This document shows, piece after piece, positions 7,018 to 14,323 of a stretch of DNA of 18,335 bases; position 1 is the first letter of the stretch, and each line of letters opens with the position of its first letter. The translations under genes were made by a program, and so were the position numbers. Source of the DNA: JAGDYD01 sp046536675 (GTDB lineage: Archaea > Micrarchaeota > Micrarchaeia > Micrarchaeales > CABMGC01). Where the stretch lies: contig JAWDMK010000012.1 of NCBI GenBank assembly GCA_046536675.1, forward strand, positions 1-18,335, in the 5' to 3' direction. A model generated the notes under the pieces. The model had not been told where the DNA came from, made no database searches, and saw only the letters and a program-made list of their open reading frames with translations.

Positions 7018-7803
7018 TCAGCGCCTAATGGGCCAGCTACTACCTGCTGTCCAACCGCCATCAACTGGTATTATCTGACCTGTTATGTATGAAGAAGCTT
7101 CTGAAGCAAGGAAAACAGCAGGACCTTTTAGCTCCTCAGGATCTCCGACTCTTCCCAATGGCGTTGATGAGACTATATGATCGAGCAATTCTTTATTTTC
7201 AAAAATGCCAGCTGTCATCTCGCTAGGAAAATATCCTGGCGCTATCGCATTTACCCTGATGCCCTGCCTTGCATACTCGATTGCAAGAGACCTTGTCAGG
7301 TTTACTACGCCACCTTTAGATGCATAATAAGGTGCAGCCGGGACAATATCGCCAAACAACCCATAGATTGAGGCAACATTTATTATACTGCCCTTAATAC
7401 CCTTCTTGAGCATATATGCTATTGCATGCTTGCAGAAGAGTGCCACACCAATCAGATCAGTTTCGATGCACTTTCTCCAGTCTTCCAGGCTAAGTTCTGT
7501 AGATGGGCCGACAACTGCAACACCCGCATTGTTGATTAGAATATCTATCCGCCCAAAATTTGAATCAGCAAACTCAATTACTTTTTTAATATCTTCTTCT
7601 TTTGTCACATCTGCCTGTATGGGCAAAATCCTCCTGCCTGTCTTTCTGGCTATTTTATCAGCATTCTCCTTCAGCTTGTCGAAGCGCCTAGCACATACAA
7701 CACAATCCGCACCAGCCTCAGCCAAACCCTCAGCAAATGCCACACCAAGCCCACTTGACACACCTGTTACAATTCCAACCTTCCCCTCCAGGCTAAAGTT
7801 CAT
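7018..7803 (-). CDS. Short-chain dehydrogenase/reductase (SDR), NADP-type
   Basis: A classical SDR oxidoreductase of 261 residues started at the ATG at 7803; a longer start at 7830 is possible but a GGTGA ribosome-binding core at 7808-7812 sits 4 bases before 7803. In that numbering: cofactor motif T-G-V-S-S-G-L-G at 13-20, N-N-A-G at 91-94, catalytic serine 145 in V-A-S-I-Y-G, and Y-x3-K at Y159/K163. Basic residues at the end of the second strand (C-A-R-R-F-D-K) point to NADP(H). The C-terminus V-D-G-G-W-T-A is the family standard. It resembles glucose/gluconate dehydrogenases and 3-oxoacyl-ACP reductases; fatty-acid synthesis is doubtful in an archaeon, so a sugar or polyol substrate is more likely, but the specificity cannot be read. 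It stands between the PadR unit and a surface protein with no tight operon link. Confidence 0.9.
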   Translation of the reverse strand: MNFSLEGKVGIVTGVSSGLGVAFAEGLAEAGADCVVCARRFDKLKENADKIARKTGRRILPIQADVTKEEDIKKVIEFADSNFGRIDILINNAGVAVVGPSTELSLEDWRKCIETDLIGVALFCKHAIAYMLKKGIKGSIINVASIYGLFGDIVPAAPYYASKGGVVNLTRSLAIEYARQGIRVNAIAPGYFPSEMTAGIFENKELLDHIVSSTPLGRVGDPEELKGPAVFLASEASSYITGQIIPVDGGWTAGSSWPIRR

Positions 7804-7807
7804 ATCC

Positions 7808-7812
7808 TCACC
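7808..7812 (-). promoter_or_regulatory. Ribosome-binding site that fixes the SDR start
   Basis: GGTGA on the minus strand, 4 bases upstream of ATG 7803. It favours this start over the in-frame ATG at 7830 and also matches where the SDR fold begins. Confidence 0.55.
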
Positions 7813-7876
7813 AATAATACCTAGATGCAAATTCTTAAATACGTTGCTTCAAAAAAGTAAGGCAGAAAAAGAAAAG

Positions 7877-10276
7877 TTATCGTTTAAAGCCGTGGTATCT
7901 TCTATGCAAGAGCTTGTAGTAGTAGAGCAGCACTAGGATTATGATTATTACGATTATTATCAGTATAAGTGGCTCTATAACCAGAGAACTGCTAGGTTTT
8001 GGTGAAGGTGAAGGATAATAAATCGTTGTTGGTGTTGTAGTAGGTATTGTAGTCGCTATGCTTGTAGTTGTAGTTGTTGGCATGCTCTTCTCAAATATTG
8101 CAACTATTGGATCACTTGGAATATTGAAGCTCACTGTACAAGTTGTTGCATTTACTGTATAATTTGTTATCGCAAGCCATGTATTGTTTTTGAATATGTA
8201 AGGCGCAACTAAATCGCCTGGTATTGAGCAAGGATAGTGCTCTACAAAGAAAGCTGTTATTGGAGCTGTTGTTTTAATGCTTACATTTACTGCATTTATT
8301 AATGTATAGTTGGGCTGTGGCTTTGCAAAGCTAGAAACTTGCTGGGTAACATTAGCAATATGTGCAGCAATAGGTGCAGATGCTGCAGAAGTGGTGTAGA
8401 TAGAAAGTACAGAATGGGTGTTTGGTAGGCTAAGAACCAAAGGAGATGAAGAAGAGATATTTGCTGTTATATTGATTGCCTTCTGGGAAGGTGGTATAGT
8501 CGTTGTTACGCTTGTAGTTGGTATAGAGGTTGTTGTCGAGGTTGTAGTAACTGTTGTTACTGTAGTGGTAACACCAGATGCACCTGTCGGAGGATATGAT
8601 ATTAGAAGTGAAGTAGTGTACGTGTAAGGCGTGTAATTTGCATCACTAGTCAAGTTAAATACAAAGTTATATGCGCCTGGCGGAGCGAACTCTTCATAAT
8701 ATGTAAGGGTTGAATTTGTTGTACCATATAGTGCACCATTTACATACAGCGACCATTTTGCCTGGTGATGTATTGTTGGAGTGCCTGTAAATGTTATAGT
8801 TACTGGGTAGCTATAATATGAGCTTCCAGGATTTCCAGAAGAGCTGGCACTTAGCGTATTGTTTTTAGCAACTATTATAGTATTTGTTGCTGGTGCTAAC
8901 GTATAAACAGAGCTTGTTCCAATATCGTTTGCCTCTACCATATACGCATAGCTTCCTGCTGCAGGTAGAATCATTGTGTTAGAAGTTATAGTGTTTGGAC
9001 TCACTATAGTTGGTGTTATCAAATTGCCGTTAAGATACCAATAAACTGCAAAGTTGCCTGTACCACCACTTATCACTGCATTTATCGTGAATGGGCTACC
9101 ATACATTATGCTATTTGAAGGTGTTGCGCTAAGCGTAATTGTTGGCGTAGGATAAACTGTTATCACAGAATTTGCAGAAACTATGCTATTTGTAGTCGCG
9201 CTATCTGTTACACTTACCATTATGTTTGCAGTGCATGCTGATGTTATTGCAGTGTTTGGCGAAAACACTATTGTATTAGTGCCATCGGCACTAAGGGTAT
9301 TTGATGGTGCGCTCAAGCTGCCACAAAGATCATTTGATAGGCTATATGTAATACTAAATGGTGGCGTTCCACCTGTTACTACTGTTGCTAGCGGCAATAC
9401 CTGACTAGCATCGAGCGTATTTGATGTTGGTGAGATTGAAACCGACAATATAGGATTAACTGTTATAGTGTTGGCAACCGCGTTGAATGTTACAGGCGTA
9501 TTTGCACTATCTACTGCAACAACATTAAATATATATGGTCCTGGTGTTGTAAGTTCAAATGAATTGAAGGTTATGGTATTTGGTTCGGCAGAACCAGCAG
9601 GTAAAGTTATTGTCTGAAGCACATCGCCAGGAGCATTGTCATTTATTAGAGCGTCTCGTGAAGGACCAAATACATAAATAAGATTAGCAGTTATTGGTAG
9701 CGTTCCACCATTTATTATAACATTATATGTGACATACTGACCCGAATCTAGCATTGTATTGCTTGGCGTAAGAAGTGTTGCAGTCGGTGTTGGGTCTATT
9801 GTCAATGTATTTGAGGATGAAATAGTATTTGCACTTGCACCAGTGGAATCAGCAAAGAATGCATTGAAGATCCATGCACCGTATATTGTGTTTGCTGTTC
9901 CTGTAGATATTGTGTTAGAGAATAGGATATTGGCTGTACTAACAATACCATTATAAGCAGTTATTGATATAGAGTTTGTTGATATAGAGTTTATTGTAAT
10001 TACTATGGCATTATATGTTGGCCCTGGTGAGAAAGTATTGCTGCCTAAGAATACATTTGTTGCAAGAGCATTAGTATTTGTGTAGTATGCATTAAATGTA
10101 TATGGAGGCACGCCGCCTGAAATGCCACTTATTGTATATATTGCGTTCTGTGGATAATCTATTGGTGTTGTTATTGGATTAGATGTTATTGAAAGACCAG
10201 CTGCATTTGCTATGCCTATGCTAAGAAGCGCAAAAAGGGCTATGCTCAAAAATAAGCTTATTCTGTTGCCCCCCAT
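7877..10276 (-). CDS. Secreted 799-residue Ig-like repeat surface protein with Thr-rich linkers and C-terminal anchor
   Basis: Signal peptide at about 1-25 (ending A-N-A-A), then repeated Ig-like units to about residue 475. Unit starts are visible as S-I-T-S-N-P-I-T-T, L-T-P-S-N-T-M-L-D-S-G-Q, I-S-P-T-S-N-T-L-D-A-S-Q and S-A-T-P-S-N-S-I-M-Y-G-S, each followed by G-G-x-x-P/G-F/Y and ending T-I-T-V-N/Y-P. Then come another beta domain, a Thr/Val-rich linker at about 568-597, a separate domain with two cysteines (P-C-S-I-P-G and T-T-C-T-V-S) and 8 or so N-x-S/T sequons, a second Thr-rich linker at about 733-752, a membrane segment at about 767-787 and the basic end H-R-R-Y-H-G-F-K-R. The architecture is that of an envelope protein projecting from the cell on stalk-like linkers, as in ARMAN-type archaea. 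The Asn pattern differs strongly between halves. It lies alone between the SDR gene and the SUF pair; function unknown. Confidence 0.8.
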   Translation of the reverse strand: MGGNRISLFLSIALFALLSIGIANAAGLSITSNPITTPIDYPQNAIYTISGISGGVPPYTFNAYYTNTNALATNVFLGSNTFSPGPTYNAIVITINSISTNSISITAYNGIVSTANILFSNTISTGTANTIYGAWIFNAFFADSTGASANTISSSNTLTIDPTPTATLLTPSNTMLDSGQYVTYNVIINGGTLPITANLIYVFGPSRDALINDNAPGDVLQTITLPAGSAEPNTITFNSFELTTPGPYIFNVVAVDSANTPVTFNAVANTITVNPILSVSISPTSNTLDASQVLPLATVVTGGTPPFSITYSLSNDLCGSLSAPSNTLSADGTNTIVFSPNTAITSACTANIMVSVTDSATTNSIVSANSVITVYPTPTITLSATPSNSIMYGSPFTINAVISGGTGNFAVYWYLNGNLITPTIVSPNTITSNTMILPAAGSYAYMVEANDIGTSSVYTLAPATNTIIVAKNNTLSASSSGNPGSSYYSYPVTITFTGTPTIHHQAKWSLYVNGALYGTTNSTLTYYEEFAPPGAYNFVFNLTSDANYTPYTYTTSLLISYPPTGASGVTTTVTTVTTTSTTTSIPTTSVTTTIPPSQKAINITANISSSSPLVLSLPNTHSVLSIYTTSAASAPIAAHIANVTQQVSSFAKPQPNYTLINAVNVSIKTTAPITAFFVEHYPCSIPGDLVAPYIFKNNTWLAITNYTVNATTCTVSFNIPSDPIVAIFEKSMPTTTTTSIATTIPTTTPTTIYYPSPSPKPSSSLVIEPLILIIIVIIIILVLLYYYKLLHRRYHGFKR

Positions 10277-10323
10277 TCTTACACCACAATCTAACGTATA
10301 ATAAGAAGATAAATAATTTAAGC

Positions 10324-10701
10324 CTATTTGCTTTTCTTTGCCTTCTTAATTGCTTCTTGCAAAGCCTCTAATGAGATTGTTGCACAATGGAGCCTTGCTG
10401 GCCCAACCTCTGTGCCTATGAGCTTGAATATATCTACAACGCCCATCTTCTCAAGCTCTTCTATGCTCTTTCCCTTTGCATAGTCTGTAAGCTTGCTCGC
10501 TGTGCTTATAGCTATTACGCACCCGCTCCCGTCGAAGCTTATATCCTTTACTTTGTTGCCTTCCAGCTTTATGTATATTGTTATATCATCTCCACACGTC
10601 TGGCTATATTCTCTTGCTTCTGCATCGTAATCGCTGAGCTTCTTCTTGTTGTGAGGGTGCTTATAAAGCTCTACAAGCTCTTCTATATATAGATCATCCA
10701 T
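10324..10701 (-). CDS. Iron-sulfur scaffold / sulfur acceptor, IscU/SufU/NifU-N family
   Basis: A 125-residue cytoplasmic protein that takes sulfur from the cysteine desulfurase and builds or relays Fe-S clusters. All ligand residues are present: C36 and D38 in T-C-G-D-D, C61 in G-S-G-C, and H105-C106 in R-L-H-C-A-T-I-S. The histidine before the last cysteine is the IscU pattern, while the A-T-I-S-x-x-A-L that follows resembles SufU (C-A-T-L-S-W-K-A-L). It lacks the roughly 20-residue insertion of Bacillus-type SufU and has the length of IscU (about 128). The start codon overlaps the sufS stop by one base (TAATG), so the two are translationally coupled and the proteins should work as a pair. 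Naming it sufU or iscU needs a phylogeny. Confidence 0.92.
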   Translation of the reverse strand: MDDLYIEELVELYKHPHNKKKLSDYDAEAREYSQTCGDDITIYIKLEGNKVKDISFDGSGCVIAISTASKLTDYAKGKSIEELEKMGVVDIFKLIGTEVGPARLHCATISLEALQEAIKKAKKSK

Positions 10702-11939
10702 TATTCAACACCAAAGATCTTCTTTACCTTTATAATAGCATCTATCGCTTTGTCTATTTCTTCTTTTGTATTATACAAATAAAAGCTCATCCTTGCAACA
10801 GAGCCGTTGCTAACAAGTCGCTTTACCAAAGGCATTGCACAGTGGTGGCCTGCCCTTATTGCTATACCTTCTTTGTCAAAAATCTGGGCAATATCATGTG
10901 GGTGCACACCCTTTATGCTAAATGAAATCACTGCTGCACGCTTCTCTATATTTTCATAGCCATAGCCGAATATATCTACATTCTTTATCTCACTTATCCT
11001 CTCAAGAGCATAGCGTGTAAGCTCTTTTTCATACTTATTTATCTCTTCGATGTCAATCTTATTTATATAATCAATAGCAGCCCCAAGCCCTATGCCCCCT
11101 TCTATGTTAGATGTTCCCGCTTCAAACTTCCATGGCAGGTCGTTCCATATTGCTGAGTGGTAGCTAACAGCTTTTATCATGTCGCCACCCCCAAGGAAAG
11201 GGGGCATTGCTTCAAGAATCTCTTTCTTTGCATAAAGCACGCCTATTCCTGTAGGTCCAAGCATTTTATGACCTGAGAATGCAAGCATATCACAGCCAAG
11301 ATCTTTTACATTTATCTTCATGTGCGGCACTGATTGTGCACCATCAACTAAGAATACTGCACCTGCTTCATGTACAAGCCTTGCTATCTCTTTTATATCA
11401 TTTATTGTGCCTGTAACATTCGACACATGGGTTAGCGAAACAATCTTTGGCTTCTTTTCAAGCTCTTCCTTAAGGCTTTCCATGTTTAGAGAGGTATCAT
11501 CGTTTATTTTTATGTAATCGAGATTTGCACCCTTCCTCTTTGCCAGAAGCTGCCATGGGACTATATTGCTATGGTGCTCCATCTCACTTATTAATATGTG
11601 GTCGCCCTTATCTATGTTTGCCTCGCCCCAAGCTATAGCTACAAGATTTAGGGATTCTGTTGTATTTCTTGTATAGACTATTTCCTCTATGCCTTTAGCA
11701 CTTATAAAATCTGCTACTTTTTGCTTCGACTTTTCATACATTGCTGTTGCCTCTTCCGCTAGCCTATATATGCCGCGGTGTATATTCGCATTGTATTTTT
11801 TGTAATAATCTTCGATAGCTTTTATAACCTGCTTTGGCTTCTGTGTAGTTGCAGCATTATCTAGATAAATGAGTTGCTTGCCATTCATCTTGCTACTTAG
11901 TATAGGAAAATCTTTCCTAATTGATTCAACGTTCAACAT
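10701..11939 (-). CDS. sufS: Cysteine desulfurase SufS
   Basis: A 412-residue PLP-dependent enzyme that removes sulfur from L-cysteine, forming alanine and an enzyme-bound persulfide for Fe-S assembly. The PLP lysine is K225 in F-S-G-H-K-M-L-G-P-T-G; the cofactor-stacking histidine lies in E-M-E-H-H-S-N (119-125); the persulfide cysteine is C367 in R-A-G-H-H-C-A-M-P. The motif G-T-S-N-I at 275-279 is also typical. The length and the G-H-H-C loop place it in the group II (SufS/CsdA) type. It is the first gene of a two-gene unit with the scaffold at 10324-10701, and is divergent from the DUF981-like gene across a 67-base promoter region. The partner SufB is encoded near the left edge of the window, about 10 kb away. 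Confidence 0.95.
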   Translation of the reverse strand: MLNVESIRKDFPILSSKMNGKQLIYLDNAATTQKPKQVIKAIEDYYKKYNANIHRGIYRLAEEATAMYEKSKQKVADFISAKGIEEIVYTRNTTESLNLVAIAWGEANIDKGDHILISEMEHHSNIVPWQLLAKRKGANLDYIKINDDTSLNMESLKEELEKKPKIVSLTHVSNVTGTINDIKEIARLVHEAGAVFLVDGAQSVPHMKINVKDLGCDMLAFSGHKMLGPTGIGVLYAKKEILEAMPPFLGGGDMIKAVSYHSAIWNDLPWKFEAGTSNIEGGIGLGAAIDYINKIDIEEINKYEKELTRYALERISEIKNVDIFGYGYENIEKRAAVISFSIKGVHPHDIAQIFDKEGIAIRAGHHCAMPLVKRLVSNGSVARMSFYLYNTKEEIDKAIDAIIKVKKIFGVE

Positions 11940-12006
11940 ATAACCTAGTTATACTTTAAATAAAAAGGTTTTTATTATTATTAGCTTTATACCAAATTGT
12001 GATACT
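11940..12006. promoter_or_regulatory. Divergent promoter region between sufS and the DUF981-like gene
   Basis: Very AT-rich 67-base gap. On the minus strand TTTTTATTTAAA (11955-11966) lies about 23 bases before the sufS ATG, so that transcript would be nearly leaderless. On the plus strand TTTTTATTATTA (11969-11980) lies about 30 bases before the ATG at 12007, and GTGAT at 11999-12003 is a possible ribosome-binding core. The two boxes nearly touch, so the promoters may compete. Confidence 0.5.
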
Positions 12007-12579
12007 ATGGCCTTTGTGGACCCTCTTACAATAATGCTTGTTGCTGTTGCAGCAAGCGCTGGCCTTATAGCACTTTACCTTTATAGGCTTGCAAAAGGAA
12101 GAAGGGATTTTGAAGATCTAGCAATTGCTGGCTTCTTCACAGGCTTGTTTGACTTTATAAGTGGTTTCTTCTTTTCATTCACATGGCCGTTTCCAGGCAA
12201 TCTAAGCGCATACAACATGCTGTTCGGCGACCCTATGCTCTTTCTTGGTCTTATAATGCTAGCAGGCTCTGTAATGCTATACAAAAAGATTAATCCAAAG
12301 GTTGTTTCAATACCTGCATTTATACTAGGATTATATCTTTTGGTGGAGACATATGCTATAGCTGCGCTTGGCCTTGAAAAGGGTGTATACTTTGCCCCGG
12401 CATTCAGCTTTTATCTATTCTCTACACTCTCAGCAATATTTTCGCCAATAGCTTATTTGGATGCTAAGAAGCATGCGTATGCATACTACTTTGTTGCAGC
12501 ACTACTAATTATAACTGCACTTCTAGCCCTATTCATTGGATGCAATGGCATATATGGGCATCTTGCAAGCCCACCATGA
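12007..12579 (+). CDS. Six-segment membrane protein, DUF981-like
   Basis: A 190-residue integral membrane protein with about six hydrophobic segments (roughly 8-27, 40-60, 73-91, 98-117, 126-148, 157-178). The pattern F-V-D-P-L-T at the start, L-Y-R-L-A-K-G-R-R-D-F near 25-35, the segment F-T-W-P-F-P-G and then Y-N-M-L-F-G-D-P-M-L-F-L-G near 67-79 match what I recall of DUF981, an archaeal membrane family without a known function. The conserved W-P-x-P-G and F-G-D-P loop between segments 2 and 3 is the likely functional site. It is the first gene on the plus strand, facing away from sufS, and 63 bases before the orphan gene at 12643. Confidence 0.7.
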   Translation: MAFVDPLTIMLVAVAASAGLIALYLYRLAKGRRDFEDLAIAGFFTGLFDFISGFFFSFTWPFPGNLSAYNMLFGDPMLFLGLIMLAGSVMLYKKINPKVVSIPAFILGLYLLVETYAIAALGLEKGVYFAPAFSFYLFSTLSAIFSPIAYLDAKKHAYAYYFVAALLIITALLALFIGCNGIYGHLASPP

Positions 12580-12612
12580 ATATAAGGCAAGCATATAGTT
12601 TAGAGAAAAAGA

Positions 12613-12620
12613 TTTTATAA
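12613..12620 (+). promoter_or_regulatory. TATA box, leaderless promoter of the orphan gene
   Basis: TTTTATAA centred 26 bases before the ATG at 12643. That spacing places transcription at or within a base or two of the start codon, so the mRNA should be leaderless. It supports 12643 rather than the in-frame TTG at 12622 as the start. Confidence 0.6.
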
Positions 12621-12642
12621 TTTGCAGAAAAAAGAAAGAATC

Positions 12643-13089
12643 ATGGTAGAGAGTGTTATATCAGCTACTATAAGAACAATAAAGGATTTAAGAAGGCCTG
12701 GTGAAGAGCTTATCATATTTTATCTTGACGATAATAAGGTAAAGAATAAAGTAGTAAAGAGTAAAGTAATAAAAGACAAGTTTGAGATAAGAAGCAGGAT
12801 ATATAATGACAAGTATTTGGACGATACCGCTTATCCCGCATTTGCGGAAAGTAAAGATCTTGAAAATACTGTAGCAACTGCAAAATGGGAGGTAAATGGA
12901 CAGAGGGTGGAGTCAAAGCTCTTCATTATGGGCATTGAGCCTATATTTAACATTTTGAGCCTTGAAATCAATAGAAGCACACTTCTCAGGCTTTACATGG
13001 AGCAGAGCGTTGCAAAGCGCTTGGGCATAGAAGACAAGCAACAGATAATAATCTTTCCGTCGCATCATTGGCGCGACTCCTTTTTTTGA
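12643..13089 (+). CDS. Orphan soluble protein, 148 residues, function unknown
   Basis: I do not recognise a family. The start is ATG 12643, set by the TATA box at 12613-12620; an in-frame TTG at 12622 would add seven residues. No signal peptide or membrane segment is visible. The first 50 residues are basic and lysine-rich (several K-x-K-V-V-K type stretches), followed by an acidic/mixed beta-type region and a helix near the end (R-L-Y-M-E-Q-S-V-A-K-R-L-G). The C-terminus is S-H-H-W-R-D-S-F-F. The phenylalanine codons and stop are embedded in a run of seven T (13081-13087), so the end of the gene probably doubles as a T-tract terminator. It is followed by a new promoter and the glycosyltransferase. 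Confidence 0.75.
   Translation: MVESVISATIRTIKDLRRPGEELIIFYLDDNKVKNKVVKSKVIKDKFEIRSRIYNDKYLDDTAYPAFAESKDLENTVATAKWEVNGQRVESKLFIMGIEPIFNILSLEINRSTLLRLYMEQSVAKRLGIEDKQQIIIFPSHHWRDSFF
13081..13087 (+). terminator. T-tract overlapping the stop codon of the orphan gene
   Basis: Seven consecutive T on the coding strand, part of the last codons and the TGA. Archaeal RNA polymerase terminates at oligo-T without a hairpin, so the transcript could end right at the stop codon. A fresh TATA box follows within 20 bases, in keeping with separate transcription. Confidence 0.4.
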
Positions 13090-13099
13090 TAGCTAAGCA

Positions 13100-13113
13100 T
13101 ATAAATATAAAAG
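13100..13113 (+). promoter_or_regulatory. TATA box of the glycosyltransferase gene
   Basis: TATAAATATAAAAG, in effect two overlapping TATA strings. The first would start transcription near 13130, just before ATG 13132; the second near 13135, which would favour ATG 13141. The box does not decide between the two starts. Confidence 0.55.
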
Positions 13114-13131
13114 ATAAATAGGAAGTAGAGA

Positions 13132-14208
13132 ATGATATTTATGAAGGTAGCGCTTATAGGTTTAGAAGGCCAGTTTGATGCAATAGATCTTTCAAAAACA
13201 GGTACTAGAAGCGTAGACAAAACTGTTAGCGAATTATATAATGTGCTACGTAACCTTCACAAAAAAGAGCTTGTTCTGGATAAGATAGAATTCAAGCGAA
13301 TCAAAGCAATTGGCCCAGCATTTTCTATAATGCTGCAGTCATTATTTAAGAATTTCAAGGGCTACGATATATTGCATAATCCTGACTTCAGACCATTTTT
13401 TCCAATAAGAAAAGGAGAAGCTAAAACAATATCAACATCATATGGCTTAGAGTTTTTATTTGATCCAACAAGAGATTTTGACAGGTCATTAAGAGGCAGG
13501 TTGAGAAGTGCAATAGTGTGGCCGCTTGCACTGCGTTCTTTGCGCATCTCTGATTATATGATTGCAATATCTTCATTGGTTAAGGAAAACGCAATTGAAT
13601 GGGGATATGACAAGGATAGAATATTCGTAGTTAATGACTTTATAGGAAAAGAGTTTATCACAAAAGAGGCTAAGGAAAAGAAAGCTAGAAGCAAGTTTAT
13701 AGTAGGCTACTTAGGCACATTTAGATTAAGAAAGAATGTGAGTGAAGCGATAAAGGCTTTTACGCTGCTAAAGGGAAATGATTATTCCTTTGAACTTTGG
13801 GGCAAACGCAGCTTTGAGTATGAAAATTTAGTAAGGCAGGCTGCAAACGATAACAGGATTGTTTTCAAAGGTCCTGCGCCAAGCGAAAAGATAGTAGAGA
13901 TTTATGACAGTTTTGATGTATTTGTATTTCCAACCCATTATGAAGGATTTGGCAAGCCGATTCTAGAGGCACAAGCACGTGGCTTGCCTGTAATAGTATT
14001 TAAGTCGGCCCAGATTTCAGAAGAAGTAAGAAAATACTGCTTCGAGGCAGAAAGCCCGGAGCATATGGCACAGATTATAGAGCAACTTAAGGAAAATGGC
14101 TACAGTGAAAAGAAAAGAAAGGAAGCAATGAATTATGCAAGGAGCTTTACAGTAGAGAAAATGGCGCTAGAGACATACAAGGTTTATGAAAAGGTAGCAA
14201 GTAAATAG
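13132..14208 (+). CDS. Family 4 glycosyltransferase (GT-B fold)
   Basis: A 358-residue nucleotide-sugar glycosyltransferase, cytoplasmic or membrane-associated, that retains anomeric configuration. The C-terminal domain shows the donor-site motifs: V-G-Y-L-G-T-F-R-L-R-K-N (191-202) with K201 as the likely phosphate contact, and E-x7-E as E271 and E279 in E-G-F-G-K-P-I-L-E, followed by A-Q-A-R-G-L-P-V-I. The N-terminal acceptor domain is M-K-V-A-L-I-G plus a divergent region with H-N-P-D-F-R. Length is normal for the family. The second ATG at 13141 gives the more typical GT4 start M-K-V-A-L and is a fair alternative. With the surface proteins around it, a role in glycan assembly for lipids or envelope glycoproteins is reasonable; donor and acceptor are not known. 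Confidence 0.88.
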   Translation: MIFMKVALIGLEGQFDAIDLSKTGTRSVDKTVSELYNVLRNLHKKELVLDKIEFKRIKAIGPAFSIMLQSLFKNFKGYDILHNPDFRPFFPIRKGEAKTISTSYGLEFLFDPTRDFDRSLRGRLRSAIVWPLALRSLRISDYMIAISSLVKENAIEWGYDKDRIFVVNDFIGKEFITKEAKEKKARSKFIVGYLGTFRLRKNVSEAIKAFTLLKGNDYSFELWGKRSFEYENLVRQAANDNRIVFKGPAPSEKIVEIYDSFDVFVFPTHYEGFGKPILEAQARGLPVIVFKSAQISEEVRKYCFEAESPEHMAQIIEQLKENGYSEKKRKEAMNYARSFTVEKMALETYKVYEKVASK

Positions 14209-14272
14209 AAGCTAGAGAATGAACCCAAGTTAATTTGCTGTCTCACTACACGCTTTCTTATGCTTAGCACAA

Positions 14273-14285
14273 TATATTTATTTAA
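14273..14285 (+). promoter_or_regulatory. Candidate TATA box of the RMD1/DUF155-like gene
   Basis: TATATTTATTTAA; a start about 25 bases downstream gives a leader near 20 bases with a CTGAT element 10 bases before ATG 14324. A second AT-rich string at 14301-14307 is closer and less typical. Confidence 0.4.
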
Positions 14286-14323
14286 TTTGCTTTACTTAAC
14301 TTAATAAAGACACGCTGATTTTT

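Noticed and set aside
7406..7936. 176-codon plus-strand open frame opposite the SDR gene
   Set aside because: It is Ser-rich shadow sequence of a well-supported SDR gene, with no ribosome-binding site or family resemblance.
8485..8575. Thr/Val-coding low-complexity DNA as a possible CRISPR or microsatellite
   Set aside because: It is in frame within the surface protein and encodes a Thr-rich linker typical of extracellular stalks; there are no unique spacers of constant length.
8418..9956. Several plus-strand open frames across the surface protein gene
   Set aside because: They are antisense shadows; the minus frame has a signal peptide, domain repeats and a membrane anchor, while the plus frames have no recognisable pattern or promoter.
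8830..10276. Asn-Thr pairs as copies of an inserted DNA micro-element
   Set aside because: The codons at different sites vary (AAC ACT, AAC ACA, AAT ACG), so there is no common DNA unit; a protein-level pattern is the better reading.
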